In this document: one piece after another, positions 45,186-54,357 of the stretch
Layout: each line of letters opens with the position of its first letter
Numbering within the stretch: the stretch's first letter is position 1
From: Comamonadaceae bacterium
GTDB taxonomy: Bacteria > Pseudomonadota > Gammaproteobacteria > Burkholderiales > Burkholderiaceae_C
Direction: 5' to 3'
DNA length: 64,000 nucleotides
NCBI GenBank assembly: GCA_947373185.1
Contig: CANBWP010000002.1
Location: 1-64,000 of the forward strand
The notes under the pieces: model-generated
The model's input: only the letters and a program-made list of their open reading frames with translations
What the model was told of the DNA's origin: nothing
The model's database searches: none
Position numbers and translations under genes: made by a program

Positions 45186-47170
45186 GCTTGCATCTTTCCA
45201 CCTTGCCAAAGTTCAATGTGCCTCAACCCTTGGCCACTTCAGCCGGTTCGGCCTCTTCAGTCACTTGGCCGTGGACGCCTTTGGATGTGGCCTGGTTGAA
45301 ATTTCTGAATTCGCATCAAGCCAGCACCGATCCTTTGCATGATCTGCTGGCGCTGTTGGTCAGTTACCAAATGGGTCGCGGTCATGCCTGCTTGGACTTG
45401 GAGCTCTTGTGGCAAGACCCGTCGCATTTGCTTGACTGGTCGGATGCGCAAGTGAAGGCCTTGCAGCAGTTCACCATGCATTCAAGCGAGGCGCCCGCAG
45501 ACTTGTTTTCTGAGCCCGTGAACCCATGGGCCGAGGCCGCCAAATCCATGCCATGGGCAATGGGGGATCATTCGCCCATGGTCTTGTCCAAGCAGGTGGA
45601 CGGTCAGCCTCGGCGCATTTATTTAAGGCGTGCTTGGCAAGCAGAGCAAAGCATTCAAGCCGCCATTCAAGTGCGCCTGGCCACTCAGTTCGAAGTGCCC
45701 CAAGATACTGAAGAAAAACTCAAGGCTTTGTTTGGTGATGAAGCGCAAGCCACTGATTGGCAACGCGTTGCATGTGCCAAGGCTTTGCGCGCTGGCATCA
45801 CCCTCATCACGGGCGGTCCTGGCACCGGCAAGACCACCACCGTGGTTCGCCTCTTGGCATTGCTGCAACATGCTGCGAAAGATCAGCAGCAAACTTTGCG
45901 CATTCATTTGGCCGCCCCTACAGGCAAGGCTGCAAGCCGTTTGAGCGCTTCGATTCAATCGGCTTTGGCCAGTTTGCCAGAGGGCTGGGCCGAGGGCATT
46001 CCTTCCCAAGCGGTGACCTTGCACCAACTGTTGCAATACAACCCAGATGCTGCTGCCAGAAAAGCCCCCATCTTGGCCACCGACTTGGTGGTGGTCGATG
46101 AAGCGTCCATGATCGACTTGGAACTGATGGCCCGCTTGATGGCGTGTGTGCCTGCGCATGCAAGGTTGGTTTTGTTGGGTGACAAAGACCAATTGGCCTC
46201 GGTCGAAGCCGGTGCCGTGTGGTCGCAATTGTGCGAAGGCGCAGCGCAGTCGGATGACCACGCACAAGCGGACAACAACACCGCCTACACATTGACTGAA
46301 CAAACCGCTGTGCTGCATGTCAGTCGGCGCTTTGATGCCAACAGTGCCATCGGTCAGTGGGCCAAGCTGATCAATGAAGGTCAGTACGAAGCGCTCAAAG
46401 AAAAATGGCAAGCATTGCCCATCACTGGTCAATCGCCGTCAGATGAATTGACGGAAATCCAACGCTGGCCAGACGCATGGCGCGAAAGATCGCAGGGCGC
46501 ATTGCATCCCGAGGTGGTGAATGCCTTGAAGTTGGGCTGGACGCATTGGTTGTCCGAGTTAGAGCCGCTTCTTCAAACTGGCGCAGTGTGCGACAACGTG
46601 CAAGCTTTGAAATTGCTCAACCGTTTTTCTGAATACCAGGTGCTGTGTGCACTGCGCCAAGGCGCATGGGGCGTGCAAGCCCTGAACGATCGCATTGCAG
46701 TGGCTTTGGGCCTGAGTGCCAATCGCGACAGGAGTTTTCAGCCACAGGCCGCAAAAGATAACTGGTTCGTTGGCCGACCCATCATGGTCACGCGCAACGA
46801 CTATCACTTGAACCTCATGAACGGTGATGTGGGCCAATGTTTGCCAACTGCAAACGGCTTGCGCGTGGCATTCCCAGATGGCCAAGGCGGCGTGCGTTGG
46901 GTTCTGCCTTCGCGTCTGGACGCTGTAGAAACCGTGTGGGCCATGACCGTTCACAAATCACAGGGCTCTGAATACAACCATGTGCTGATGGTGCTGCCCG
47001 ACCGCGATGCCCCTGTATTGACACGAGAGTTGCTGTACACCGGCGTCACCCGTGCCAAAACCCAGCTCACGTGGTGGGCTCCGAATCCCGCTGTCTTGTT
47101 CAGCGCTGTGCGCCAACGGGTCACCCGAAGTGGCGGTTTGGCCGATGGCTTGTTTCATCCGGCAAAATAA
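45182..47170 (+). CDS. recD: Exodeoxyribonuclease V alpha subunit RecD
   Basis: 5'-3' helicase subunit of 662 residues. The start is set at the ATG overlapping the recB stop (45182, MSLHLSTLPKF); the frame extends upstream only inside recB. Walker A ITGGPGTGKTTTVV has Lys217, Walker B is VVVDEASMIDL, and motifs LLGDKDQLASVEAGAV and AMTVHKSQGSEY complete the superfamily 1 helicase. It completes a contiguous recCBD operon. Confidence 0.96.
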   Translation: MSLHLSTLPKFNVPQPLATSAGSASSVTWPWTPLDVAWLKFLNSHQASTDPLHDLLALLVSYQMGRGHACLDLELLWQDPSHLLDWSDAQVKALQQFTMHSSEAPADLFSEPVNPWAEAAKSMPWAMGDHSPMVLSKQVDGQPRRIYLRRAWQAEQSIQAAIQVRLATQFEVPQDTEEKLKALFGDEAQATDWQRVACAKALRAGITLITGGPGTGKTTTVVRLLALLQHAAKDQQQTLRIHLAAPTGKAASRLSASIQSALASLPEGWAEGIPSQAVTLHQLLQYNPDAAARKAPILATDLVVVDEASMIDLELMARLMACVPAHARLVLLGDKDQLASVEAGAVWSQLCEGAAQSDDHAQADNNTAYTLTEQTAVLHVSRRFDANSAIGQWAKLINEGQYEALKEKWQALPITGQSPSDELTEIQRWPDAWRERSQGALHPEVVNALKLGWTHWLSELEPLLQTGAVCDNVQALKLLNRFSEYQVLCALRQGAWGVQALNDRIAVALGLSANRDRSFQPQAAKDNWFVGRPIMVTRNDYHLNLMNGDVGQCLPTANGLRVAFPDGQGGVRWVLPSRLDAVETVWAMTVHKSQGSEYNHVLMVLPDRDAPVLTRELLYTGVTRAKTQLTWWAPNPAVLFSAVRQRVTRSGGLADGLFHPAK

Positions 47171-47198
47171 GACCTTTTACAGATCCAGTGAGTTCGCG

Positions 47199-48113
47199 AT
47201 GAATTTTGATGACATGGCCGATCAACTGTCGGCGCACCCCGACTTCAAAGTCAAGCGACGCCTGCTTCCTATTTTGAATTTTGGCCCTGGCACAGGTGGC
47301 CCCACCCGGCGTGTGCTGGTCCTGGACACCGAAACAACGGGCCTTGATTGGCGCGCTGAAAGCATCATCGAGTTGGCCATGCTGGCCGTGGATGTCGACT
47401 TGGAAACAGGCAAGCCCGTGGGTGAGGTTGAAGTCTATGAAGACTTCGAAGACCCAGGTCGCCCCATTCCGCCTGAGATTGTGAAGCTCACAGGCATCAC
47501 CAGCCAAGATGTCAAGGGCCAAAAGCTGAACGAGGCCAAAATCAAAGACATGGTGGAACGTGCGGACCTGATCGTGGCCCACAACGCTGGCTTTGACCGT
47601 CCCTTCGTTGAAAACCGACTTGAAGTGTTTGAGCACAAAGCCTGGGCTTGCTCGTTCCAAGGCATCAATTGGAAAGCCCAAGGCATGGGTTCGGCCAAGC
47701 TCGAGTTTTTGTGCAGTGAGTTGGGTTGGTTTTACGACGCCCACCGCGCCCAAGTGGACTGCCACGCTTTGCTGCGCGTGTTGTCCTCGCCCCTTCAGTC
47801 CGACAATTCAGAGGGCAGCAGCACCGGCTTGCAGCAGCTATTCAAGGCGGCAGAAAATGCCCGTACGGTGGTCAAAGCCTTTGGCTCCCCCTTTGAAACC
47901 AAGGACAAGCTCAAAGCCCGCGGCTACCGCTGGGACGCTGAGGCCAGGGTTTGGTACACCGCTGTGAAATCAGCTGAAGCTTTGGATGCCGAAGCCGAAT
48001 GGCTCAAATCGGAGGTTTATGGGGGCAGGGCAGCCCGAATTGGGCTTGAAACCCAAGACGCGCGGGTCCAGTTTTCCAGCCGAAGTGGCAAATCAGGCGA
48101 CCGCATCCTGTAA
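47199..48113 (+). CDS. DEDDh 3'-5' exonuclease (DnaQ-like)
   Basis: 304-residue exonuclease. Active-site residues are Asp and Glu in VLDTETTGLDWRAES, Asp in AHNAGFDRPFVENR, and His/Asp in HRAQVDCHALL. The ATG at 47199 gives MNFDDMADQL; the longer frame overlaps recD and is rejected. The C-terminal 80 residues form a separate small module (KARGYRWDAEARVWY) seen in other DnaQ-like proteins and possibly nucleic-acid-binding. It follows recD by 28 bp, so it may be in the same transcript. It lacks the polymerase-binding region of a proven Pol III epsilon subunit. Confidence 0.88.
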   Translation: MNFDDMADQLSAHPDFKVKRRLLPILNFGPGTGGPTRRVLVLDTETTGLDWRAESIIELAMLAVDVDLETGKPVGEVEVYEDFEDPGRPIPPEIVKLTGITSQDVKGQKLNEAKIKDMVERADLIVAHNAGFDRPFVENRLEVFEHKAWACSFQGINWKAQGMGSAKLEFLCSELGWFYDAHRAQVDCHALLRVLSSPLQSDNSEGSSTGLQQLFKAAENARTVVKAFGSPFETKDKLKARGYRWDAEARVWYTAVKSAEALDAEAEWLKSEVYGGRAARIGLETQDARVQFSSRSGKSGDRIL

Positions 48114-48123
48114 TTTGAAAGAT

Positions 48124-48169
48124 TTCGAGCGCTCGAAGTGTGAAGGAGGGCGCCAAAGACTGGGATAAT
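48124..48169 (+). promoter_or_regulatory. Possible ettA promoter with upstream palindrome
   Basis: GATAAT at 48164-48169 is a good -10; the -35 (GTGAAG, 48140-48145) is poor. A perfect 14-bp palindrome TTCGAGCGCTCGAA lies at 48124-48137, just behind the exonuclease stop, and may be an operator or a weak 3' hairpin. Confidence 0.35.
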
Positions 48170-48243
48170 CGCGGGTTCGGGAATTTATCTTTTCCATTCC
48201 GGAAAATGCACATTCCCCCTCCCTTTTGAAGAGCATCCCAGCC

Positions 48244-49905
48244 ATGGCCCAATACGTTTTTTCCATGAACCGCGTCGGCAAGATCGTGCCGCCGAAGCGT
48301 CAAATTCTCAAAGACATTTCCCTCAGCTTCTTCCCTGGCGCCAAAATTGGTGTGCTCGGCTTGAACGGTTCCGGCAAATCCACTTTGCTGAAAATCATGG
48401 CCGGCATCGACAAGGAAATTGAAGGCGAAGCCATTCCCATGGCCGGTCTCAAAATTGGGTACCTGCCCCAAGAGCCGCAAATGGACCCTAACGAAACCGT
48501 GCGCGAAGCGGTTGAAGGTGGCATGGGCGAAGCCAAGGCCGCACAAGCTCGCCTCGAAGAAGTTTATGCAGCGTATGCTGAAGAAGACGCCGATTTCGAC
48601 GCCCTCGCCGCCGAGCAAGCCAAACTCGAAGCCATTATTTCCACGGCTGGCGATGCCTCCGACCACCAACTCGAAATCGCGGCAGACGCACTTCGCTTGC
48701 CCCCATGGGATGCCGTCATTGGCAAACTGTCCGGTGGTGAAAAACGCCGTGTGGCTTTGTGCCGTTTGTTGCTCAGCCGCCCCGACATGCTGCTGCTGGA
48801 CGAGCCCACCAACCACTTGGACGCAGAAAGTGTTGACTGGCTTGAGTTGTTCTTGCAACGCTTCCCTGGCACCGTGGTGGCCATCACCCACGACCGCTAC
48901 TTCCTAGACAACGCGGCCGAATGGATTTTGGAATTGGACCGTGGCCACGGCATTCCCTACAAAGGCAACTACTCCACATGGTTGGAGCAAAAAGAAGCCC
49001 GCTTGGAGCAAGAGCAGCGCACCGAAGACGCTCGCACCAAGGCCATGAAAAAGGAATTGGAGTGGGCTCGGTCCAACCCCAAAGGCCGCCAGGCCAAGAG
49101 CAAGGCCCGTTTGGCCCGCTTCGAAGAATTGAGCGACTACGACTACCAAAAGCGCAATGAAACACAGGAAATTTTCATTCCCGTGGCCGAGCGTTTGGGC
49201 AATGAAGTGTTCGAATTCACCAACGTCAGCAAGTCCTTCGGCGACCGTTTGCTGATTGACAACCTCAGCTTCAAAGTGCCCGCTGGCGCCATCGTCGGCA
49301 TCATCGGCCCTAACGGTGCCGGTAAGTCAACCCTGTTCAAATTGATTGCTGGCAAAGAGCAGCCTGATAGCGGTACGGTCAAAATTGGCCAAACCGTGAA
49401 GATGGCCTTTGTCGACCAAAACCGCGACGACTTGTCCAACGAAAAAACCGTTTGGGAAGATGTGTCGGGCGGTCTCGACATCATGACCGTGGGCAAATTC
49501 CAAATGCCAAGCCGTGCCTATTGCGGCCGCTTCAACTTCAATGGTGGCGATCAGCAAAAGAAAGTCGGCATGCTGTCGGGTGGTGAACGCGGCCGTTTGC
49601 ACTTGGCCAAAACATTGATTGAAGGCGGCAACGTGTTGCTGCTGGACGAGCCCTCCAACGACTTGGACGTGGAAACATTGCGCGCCTTGGAAGATGCCTT
49701 GCTGGAGTTTGCAGGCTCGGTCATGGTCATCAGCCACGATCGTTGGTTCCTTGACCGCATTGCCACCCACATCTTGGCCGCCGAAGGCGACAGCCAGTGG
49801 GTGTTCTTTGACGGCAACTACCAAGAGTACGAAGCCGACAAGAAGAAGCGTTTGGGCGAAGAGGGCGCCAAGCCCAAGCGCGTGCGTTTCAAGGCCTTGA
49901 AGTAA
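48244..49905 (+). CDS. ettA: Energy-dependent translational throttle protein EttA (ABC-F)
   Basis: Soluble ABC-F ATPase of 553 residues that binds the ribosomal E site and gates early elongation by ATP/ADP ratio. Two ABC modules: Walker A GLNGSGKS and GPNGAGKS, signatures KLSGGEKRRVAL and MLSGGERGRLHLAK, Walker B LLLDEPTNHLD and LLLDEPSNDLD. The arm and linker region between 240 and 310 (RSNPKGRQAKSKARL) is typical. The ATG at 48244 gives MAQYVFSMNRVGKIVPP, the usual EttA start. Confidence 0.96.
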   Translation: MAQYVFSMNRVGKIVPPKRQILKDISLSFFPGAKIGVLGLNGSGKSTLLKIMAGIDKEIEGEAIPMAGLKIGYLPQEPQMDPNETVREAVEGGMGEAKAAQARLEEVYAAYAEEDADFDALAAEQAKLEAIISTAGDASDHQLEIAADALRLPPWDAVIGKLSGGEKRRVALCRLLLSRPDMLLLDEPTNHLDAESVDWLELFLQRFPGTVVAITHDRYFLDNAAEWILELDRGHGIPYKGNYSTWLEQKEARLEQEQRTEDARTKAMKKELEWARSNPKGRQAKSKARLARFEELSDYDYQKRNETQEIFIPVAERLGNEVFEFTNVSKSFGDRLLIDNLSFKVPAGAIVGIIGPNGAGKSTLFKLIAGKEQPDSGTVKIGQTVKMAFVDQNRDDLSNEKTVWEDVSGGLDIMTVGKFQMPSRAYCGRFNFNGGDQQKKVGMLSGGERGRLHLAKTLIEGGNVLLLDEPSNDLDVETLRALEDALLEFAGSVMVISHDRWFLDRIATHILAAEGDSQWVFFDGNYQEYEADKKKRLGEEGAKPKRVRFKALK

Positions 49906-49941
49906 TTCGTTGGCTACAAAATTTCTGCGCGGAGCTGTGCC

Positions 49942-50676
49942 ATGAAACCCATGCGCCTTGAAGACATTCTCTTCAGCCAAGGTTTCGGCACTCGCCGCGT
50001 TTGCGCCGGCTTGGTGCAGCAGGGCTACGTCAGTGTCAACGGCGAGGTGCAAGAAGACCCCGGCGTTTTCTTCGACCCCGAAAACCTCCAATTCAAAGTG
50101 CAGGGAACCGAGTGGCCTTACTTTGACCGTGCCTACCTCATGCTGCACAAGCCCACAGGCACTGAGTGTTCGCAAAAGCCCTCCACATGGCCCAGCATTT
50201 ACACCTTGCTGCCTTCGCCCTTAAGAACGCGTCCCCAAAAGGCCGCTGTGCAAGGTGTTCAAGCAGTGGGCCGTTTAGACCAAGACACCACGGGCCTGTT
50301 GTTGCTGACCGATGACGGCAAGTTCATTCACCGCATGAGCTCGCCCAAGCACCACATGCCCAAGGTGTACGAGGTGACCACCAAGCACGAGATCACCTCC
50401 AGCCAAGTTGAAAAATTGTTGGCCGGTGTGGTGTTGGACGACAGCCCCAAACCCGTCAAAGCCGCGGCTTGCGAAAAAGTGTCAGACACGCATTTGAAGC
50501 TCACGCTCACCGAAGGCAAGTACCACCAAGTTAAACGCATGCTGGCGGCAGTGGGCAATCGGGTAGAAGGTTTGCACCGCAGTGCCATTGGCAATTTGCA
50601 ATTGCCCGAAGATTTGGCGCCAGGTCAGTGGCGTTGGATTTTGCCCAGCGAACTCGAGAAATATTTCAAAGCCTGA
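49942..50676 (+). CDS. rsuA: 16S rRNA pseudouridine synthase, RsuA family
   Basis: Makes pseudouridine 516 in 16S rRNA (family function). It has 244 residues: an S4-type RNA-binding domain at about 1-50 (LFSQGFGTRRVCAGLVQQG), then the synthase core with catalytic Asp113 in GRLDQDTTGLLLLT and KYHQVKRMLAAVGNRV. Its 3' end overlaps the convergent alpha/beta hydrolase gene by 52 bp. Other RsuA/RluE/RluB relatives are possible, but length and S4 favour RsuA. Confidence 0.9.
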   Translation: MKPMRLEDILFSQGFGTRRVCAGLVQQGYVSVNGEVQEDPGVFFDPENLQFKVQGTEWPYFDRAYLMLHKPTGTECSQKPSTWPSIYTLLPSPLRTRPQKAAVQGVQAVGRLDQDTTGLLLLTDDGKFIHRMSSPKHHMPKVYEVTTKHEITSSQVEKLLAGVVLDDSPKPVKAAACEKVSDTHLKLTLTEGKYHQVKRMLAAVGNRVEGLHRSAIGNLQLPEDLAPGQWRWILPSELEKYFKA

Positions 50677-51428
50677 AGCACTTGCTCGGGTTGGTCTTTG
50701 TGCGGACTGTGCCCGCAGCTTTCCAATTTAAGCAACTGCGTGTGAGTGGCATGCCGAGCTATTTCCTCAATTTGCGCCATGCTGCCATAGGGGTCTTCAA
50801 GGCCTTGCAGAGCCAGCAAAGGTGCTTGAATTTTGTGCAGGCAGGGCCTGATGTCAAAACTTCGAAAGGCTTTGCTCAGCCACACATCGTTCCATTGCCA
50901 AAACGCCACCTCGACATCTTTGTGGAATGCAGCCAATCTGGGTTTGATTTTTTCAAAGTTGTCGCGCGCTTGTGCAATGGCTTGGAGGGACATGTCTTCC
51001 ACCATGACATGCGGCGCCAATACAACACAGCCCGCCACCTCAAACTGACTGGCATGAATGAGGGCAATGCTGCCACCGTCGGAATGACCCATCAGCAGAG
51101 GCTTTGAAATGTTCAAAATTTTCAAGAGCTCGGGCAAAACTTCCAGAGCCTCGCGGTGCAGGTAGTCTGCTTTCAGTCGGCCCATTCTCCGTACATCGGC
51201 AATGCCATCGGATTGGCCGTAGCCCTGACGTGAATAGACCCAGCCCTCACAGCCTAAGCTGTGGCAGACCTGCGATGGCCAATCCTTCCAAAGTGCCACG
51301 CTGCCCAAACCTTCGTGCAGAAAAACGCACACCGGCATTTGCGTGGATTTGCCGCTGGTGGGGGTGGGAGAAATGTGCTGCACTTCCAATGCCACGCCTC
51401 TGACGGAGATCAACTTTGAAGAAGACAT
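50625..51428 (-). CDS. Alpha/beta hydrolase fold protein
   Basis: 267-residue hydrolase from the ATG at 51426-51428 (MSSSKLISVRGVAL). Oxyanion strand CVFLHEGLGSVALWKDWP, the nucleophile elbow GHSDGGSIAL (Ser), and the C-terminal His in LESCGHSPHKDQPE are all present, with an acid in LQGLEDPYG. It resembles serine hydrolases of the BioH/meta-cleavage-hydrolase kind; the substrate is unknown. A TTG start at 51467 would place the palindrome inside the gene and has no support. Confidence 0.85.
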   Translation of the reverse strand: MSSSKLISVRGVALEVQHISPTPTSGKSTQMPVCVFLHEGLGSVALWKDWPSQVCHSLGCEGWVYSRQGYGQSDGIADVRRMGRLKADYLHREALEVLPELLKILNISKPLLMGHSDGGSIALIHASQFEVAGCVVLAPHVMVEDMSLQAIAQARDNFEKIKPRLAAFHKDVEVAFWQWNDVWLSKAFRSFDIRPCLHKIQAPLLALQGLEDPYGSMAQIEEIARHATHTQLLKLESCGHSPHKDQPEQVLQALKYFSSSLGKIQRH

Positions 51429-51440
51429 GGGCCCAATTCT

Positions 51441-51465
51441 GTCACTTTCTGAGCTAGAAAGTGAC
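51441..51465. promoter_or_regulatory. Perfect 25-bp palindrome in a divergent promoter region
   Basis: Ten-base arms GTCACTTTCT and AGAAAGTGAC around GAGCT, 12 bp before the hydrolase ATG and 55 bp before the YVTN gene ATG. Its length and perfect symmetry strongly suggest an operator for a dimeric regulator acting on both genes. No regulator gene is adjacent. Confidence 0.6.
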
Positions 51466-51520
51466 AAAGTTTGCCCGCCCGCGCGCCTTGTGGCTGCTCA
51501 TACGCCATTACACTTGAGGG

Positions 51521-52537
51521 ATGACCTTTCGCGCACTGACACTTTCGCTCGGCCTCGCCGCTTTTGGGCTGGCCAATGCCATGTCGGCCACGCCCCAGCC
51601 CGCACCTGCTGCGTCTGTTGCCCAAGCCGCCCCACCTATTTTCATTTTGAATTCTTTGGATGGCACCGTCAGTGTGATCGACCCGATTTCTTGGTCCGAA
51701 ACCAAACGCATTCCAACTGGCAAAGAGCCGCATCACCTCTACATGACGCCCGATGAAAAGTCGGTCATTGTGGCCAATGCCTTGTCTGACTCGCTCACCT
51801 TTATTGACCCTCGTACAGCTGAAGTCCAAAAGGTCGTACCGGGTATTTTGGACCCCTATCAGTTGCGTTTTTCACCCGACATGAAGTGGTTCGTCACTGT
51901 GGCCAATCGCTTGAATCACATTGACATTTACAAATGGGATGGACAAACGCCCACCTTGGTCAAGCGCATTCAATCTTCCAAAACGCCCAGCCACTTGTGG
52001 ATTGACAGCAAGAGCACCACCGTTTGGGCCACCATGCAAGACAGCGATGAATTGGTGGCAGTCGATTTGGCCACTCAAGTGATCAAATGGCGTGTCAAGA
52101 CTGGCCCCATGCCTGCCGACGTTTTCGGTACCCCTGACGATAAGACTTTGTTGGTCGGTTTGACGGGCGGCGATGGTGTTGAGGTCTATGACGTCTCCAG
52201 CGGCTCTGCCAAAAAAGTGAAAAAAATCCCAACAGGCAAAGGCGCCCATGCGTTCCGTGCCGTGGGTGACAAACAGCATGTGCTGGTCAGTAATCGGGTG
52301 GCCAATACCCTGAGTAAGATTGACTACACCACCTTCACAGTGGTGGATCAATACCCGGGTCCCACGGGCCCAGATTGCATGGACATCACCGCAGACGGTA
52401 AAACCATTTTGTTGGCGTCTCGTTGGGCTCAAAAACTCACGGTCATCGATGTCGCCACACGCAAAGTGGTGCGGCAAATCAAGGTGGGCAAATCGCCTCA
52501 CGGGGTTTGGACTTTGGACCATGCGCCCCGTCAATAA
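51521..52537 (+). CDS. Exported YVTN-type beta-propeller protein
   Basis: 338-residue periplasmic protein. The signal peptide (LTLSLGLAAFGLANAMSA) is followed by repeated blades such as GTVSVIDPISWSETKRIPTG, KSVIVANALSDSLTFIDP and KTILLASRWAQKLTVIDV, the YncE-like pattern. Such proteins often sit beside quinoprotein or cytochrome systems, but none is near. Its last 17 bp overlap the deacetylase gene, so the two are made together. Confidence 0.88.
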   Translation: MTFRALTLSLGLAAFGLANAMSATPQPAPAASVAQAAPPIFILNSLDGTVSVIDPISWSETKRIPTGKEPHHLYMTPDEKSVIVANALSDSLTFIDPRTAEVQKVVPGILDPYQLRFSPDMKWFVTVANRLNHIDIYKWDGQTPTLVKRIQSSKTPSHLWIDSKSTTVWATMQDSDELVAVDLATQVIKWRVKTGPMPADVFGTPDDKTLLVGLTGGDGVEVYDVSSGSAKKVKKIPTGKGAHAFRAVGDKQHVLVSNRVANTLSKIDYTTFTVVDQYPGPTGPDCMDITADGKTILLASRWAQKLTVIDVATRKVVRQIKVGKSPHGVWTLDHAPRQ

Positions 52538-53366
52538 AGGGACGTGGCTTTCAGTGTGCCGCGCCATGGGGGCGGTCTTTTGCCTGAGTCTTACTGTTCC
52601 TGCCATTGGGCTGGCTCAGAAGTCGCAACCTGGCACTTGCATCCAACCTGTTTACCTCACCTTTGACACCGGCCACATGGGGGTGGCACCCCTCATTGCA
52701 CACGTCCTGCGCAAACACCAAGTTCCAGTCACTTTTTTTGCAGCGCATGAAAAAACACAAGAGGGCGATGGCACCATGGGGACCCATTGGGCGCCGTGGT
52801 GGAACGAGCGCGCCCAAGAAGGCCATGAATTTGCCAGTCACACCTTTGACCATGCCTATTGGCGTGCCGATGTATCGCCGGGCTTGTTCAAAATTCGCCC
52901 CAGTGCGGGTCCTCAAGCGGGCCAAGATTTGCAATGGACTGCCGCCCAATACTGTGCCAATTTGAAAAAGTCCTCAGAGCGCTTGGAGGCCATGACGGGC
53001 CGTGCCAGTTTGCCCTTGTTTCGAGCGCCTGGCGGTAAAACCTCAGCGGCCCTTTTGAAAGCGGCCCGTGATTGCGGCTACGCGCATGTCGGCTGGGCGC
53101 CTGCAGGCTTTTTAGGTGATGAACTTTCCAGTCAAAGTCACAGCAATTCAAGTTTGCTTCAAAACGCCCTCAAGCGGATTCAGCCAGGCGACATCTTGAT
53201 GGCCCATTTAGGCATCTGGTCTAGGCAAGAGCCATGGGCGCCGGCCGTGCTGGAACCACTCATCGTGGGCTTGCAAGAAAAAGGTTTTTGCTTTGCCAGT
53301 TTGCGGCGACATCCACAGTATTCGAAACTGTTGGCCGATCCCAAATATTCTCCTCAGAAGCATTGA
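52521..53366 (+). CDS. Exported polysaccharide deacetylase family protein
   Basis: 281-residue CE4-type (NodB) protein. A signal peptide from the ATG at 52521 ends near GLAQ. The catalytic motif is YLTFDTGHM (Asp present, Thr in place of the second Asp), the zinc-site motif is ASHTFDHAYW with two His, and PLFRAPGGKTS and ILMAHLGIWS form motifs 3 and 5. Loss of the second Asp of TFDDG may affect metal binding. Substrate unknown; peptidoglycan or exopolysaccharide is likely. The upstream frame inside the YVTN gene is rejected. Confidence 0.87.
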   Translation: MRPVNKGTWLSVCRAMGAVFCLSLTVPAIGLAQKSQPGTCIQPVYLTFDTGHMGVAPLIAHVLRKHQVPVTFFAAHEKTQEGDGTMGTHWAPWWNERAQEGHEFASHTFDHAYWRADVSPGLFKIRPSAGPQAGQDLQWTAAQYCANLKKSSERLEAMTGRASLPLFRAPGGKTSAALLKAARDCGYAHVGWAPAGFLGDELSSQSHSNSSLLQNALKRIQPGDILMAHLGIWSRQEPWAPAVLEPLIVGLQEKGFCFASLRRHPQYSKLLADPKYSPQKH

Positions 53367-53376
53367 GGCCTGATGC

Positions 53377-54357
53377 ATGTTCACCAATTTCTTTGAATCG
53401 CTGACTGACATTTTTGCGGGTTTGCAAATGTTGCTCTTTGAAAATGTGGTTCAGCCGATCGCATTCAATGTCGGCGCTGGCAACTTGTTAGAAGTTGCCT
53501 TTGAAGGTACGGGCTGGTTGTTGGTGGGCCTGATGCAAATTGCATTCATGCTGATGGTCATTGCACCGCTGGAAAAATGGCGGCCCGTGGAAGCAGTCAG
53601 CAACAGCGATTCGGTGCAGGTTGATATTTTTTACACCATCATTCATCGCTTGGGCTTGTTCAAACTGCTGATGTTCTTCACCTTTGAGAATTGGGTGGAA
53701 ACTGGATTTGGTCTGTTGCGTGTTGAGGGCTTGCCCACTTTCAATTTAGACGCTGTATGGCCTGGTGTGACCGATACAGCTGTCGTCAGTTTCTTCATTT
53801 ATCTGATTGTGTTTGATGCGTTGCACTATGCCATTCACCGCGCACAACATCAATTCAATGCTTGGTGGGCCCTGCATGCTTTGCATCATTCACAAAGGCA
53901 CATGACGATGTGGACTGACAATCGCAACCATGTATTGGACGATATTTTGACGGCACTCATTTTGTCGGTCACGGCCAAGTTGATTGGTGTGGGACCTGGC
54001 CAATTCGTGGCCTTGGTGGCTTTCAGTCAATTGAGCGAAAATTTTCAGCACGCCAACTTGAAGTGCAGTTTTGGCAGCTTCGGTGAGCGCCTGTGGGTCA
54101 GTCCTCGGTTCCACCGGTTACACCATGGCGTTGGCATTGGACATGAATCAGCGGGTCGTCAGACTTTAGGTGGTCATAACTTTGGTGTGTTGTTTCCTTG
54201 GTGGGACATGCTGTTTGGAACGGCCGATTTTTCAAGTCGTTATGAACCAACGGGTGTTCGTGATCAAGTGGAAGAGGGGCGAGATTACGGGCAGGGCTTT
54301 TGGGCGCAACAAAAGTTGGGTTTGATTCGCTTGTTGACTCTGATGAAGCGCGCATGA
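53377..54357 (+). CDS. Sterol desaturase / fatty acid hydroxylase family protein
   Basis: 326-residue membrane enzyme with the family's three histidine boxes: HYAIHRAQH, HALHHSQRH and FHRLHHG. Four or more hydrophobic segments come before and between them. The di-iron oxygenase could hydroxylate or desaturate a lipid; bacterial members with this layout are found in many Burkholderiales with unknown substrate. It lies 10 bp after the deacetylase and overlaps the next gene by ATGA. Confidence 0.9.
   Translation: MFTNFFESLTDIFAGLQMLLFENVVQPIAFNVGAGNLLEVAFEGTGWLLVGLMQIAFMLMVIAPLEKWRPVEAVSNSDSVQVDIFYTIIHRLGLFKLLMFFTFENWVETGFGLLRVEGLPTFNLDAVWPGVTDTAVVSFFIYLIVFDALHYAIHRAQHQFNAWWALHALHHSQRHMTMWTDNRNHVLDDILTALILSVTAKLIGVGPGQFVALVAFSQLSENFQHANLKCSFGSFGERLWVSPRFHRLHHGVGIGHESAGRQTLGGHNFGVLFPWWDMLFGTADFSSRYEPTGVRDQVEEGRDYGQGFWAQQKLGLIRLLTLMKRA

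Noticed and set aside
45623-46432. 269-codon frame on the minus strand
   Set aside because: Lies entirely inside recD in antisense and shows no conserved words.
48004-48891. 295-codon frame on the minus strand
   Set aside because: Antisense to ettA; the real gene has full ABC motifs.
49327-50175. 282-codon minus-strand frame spanning two genes
   Set aside because: Covers ettA and rsuA in antisense, so it cannot be a third gene without evidence.
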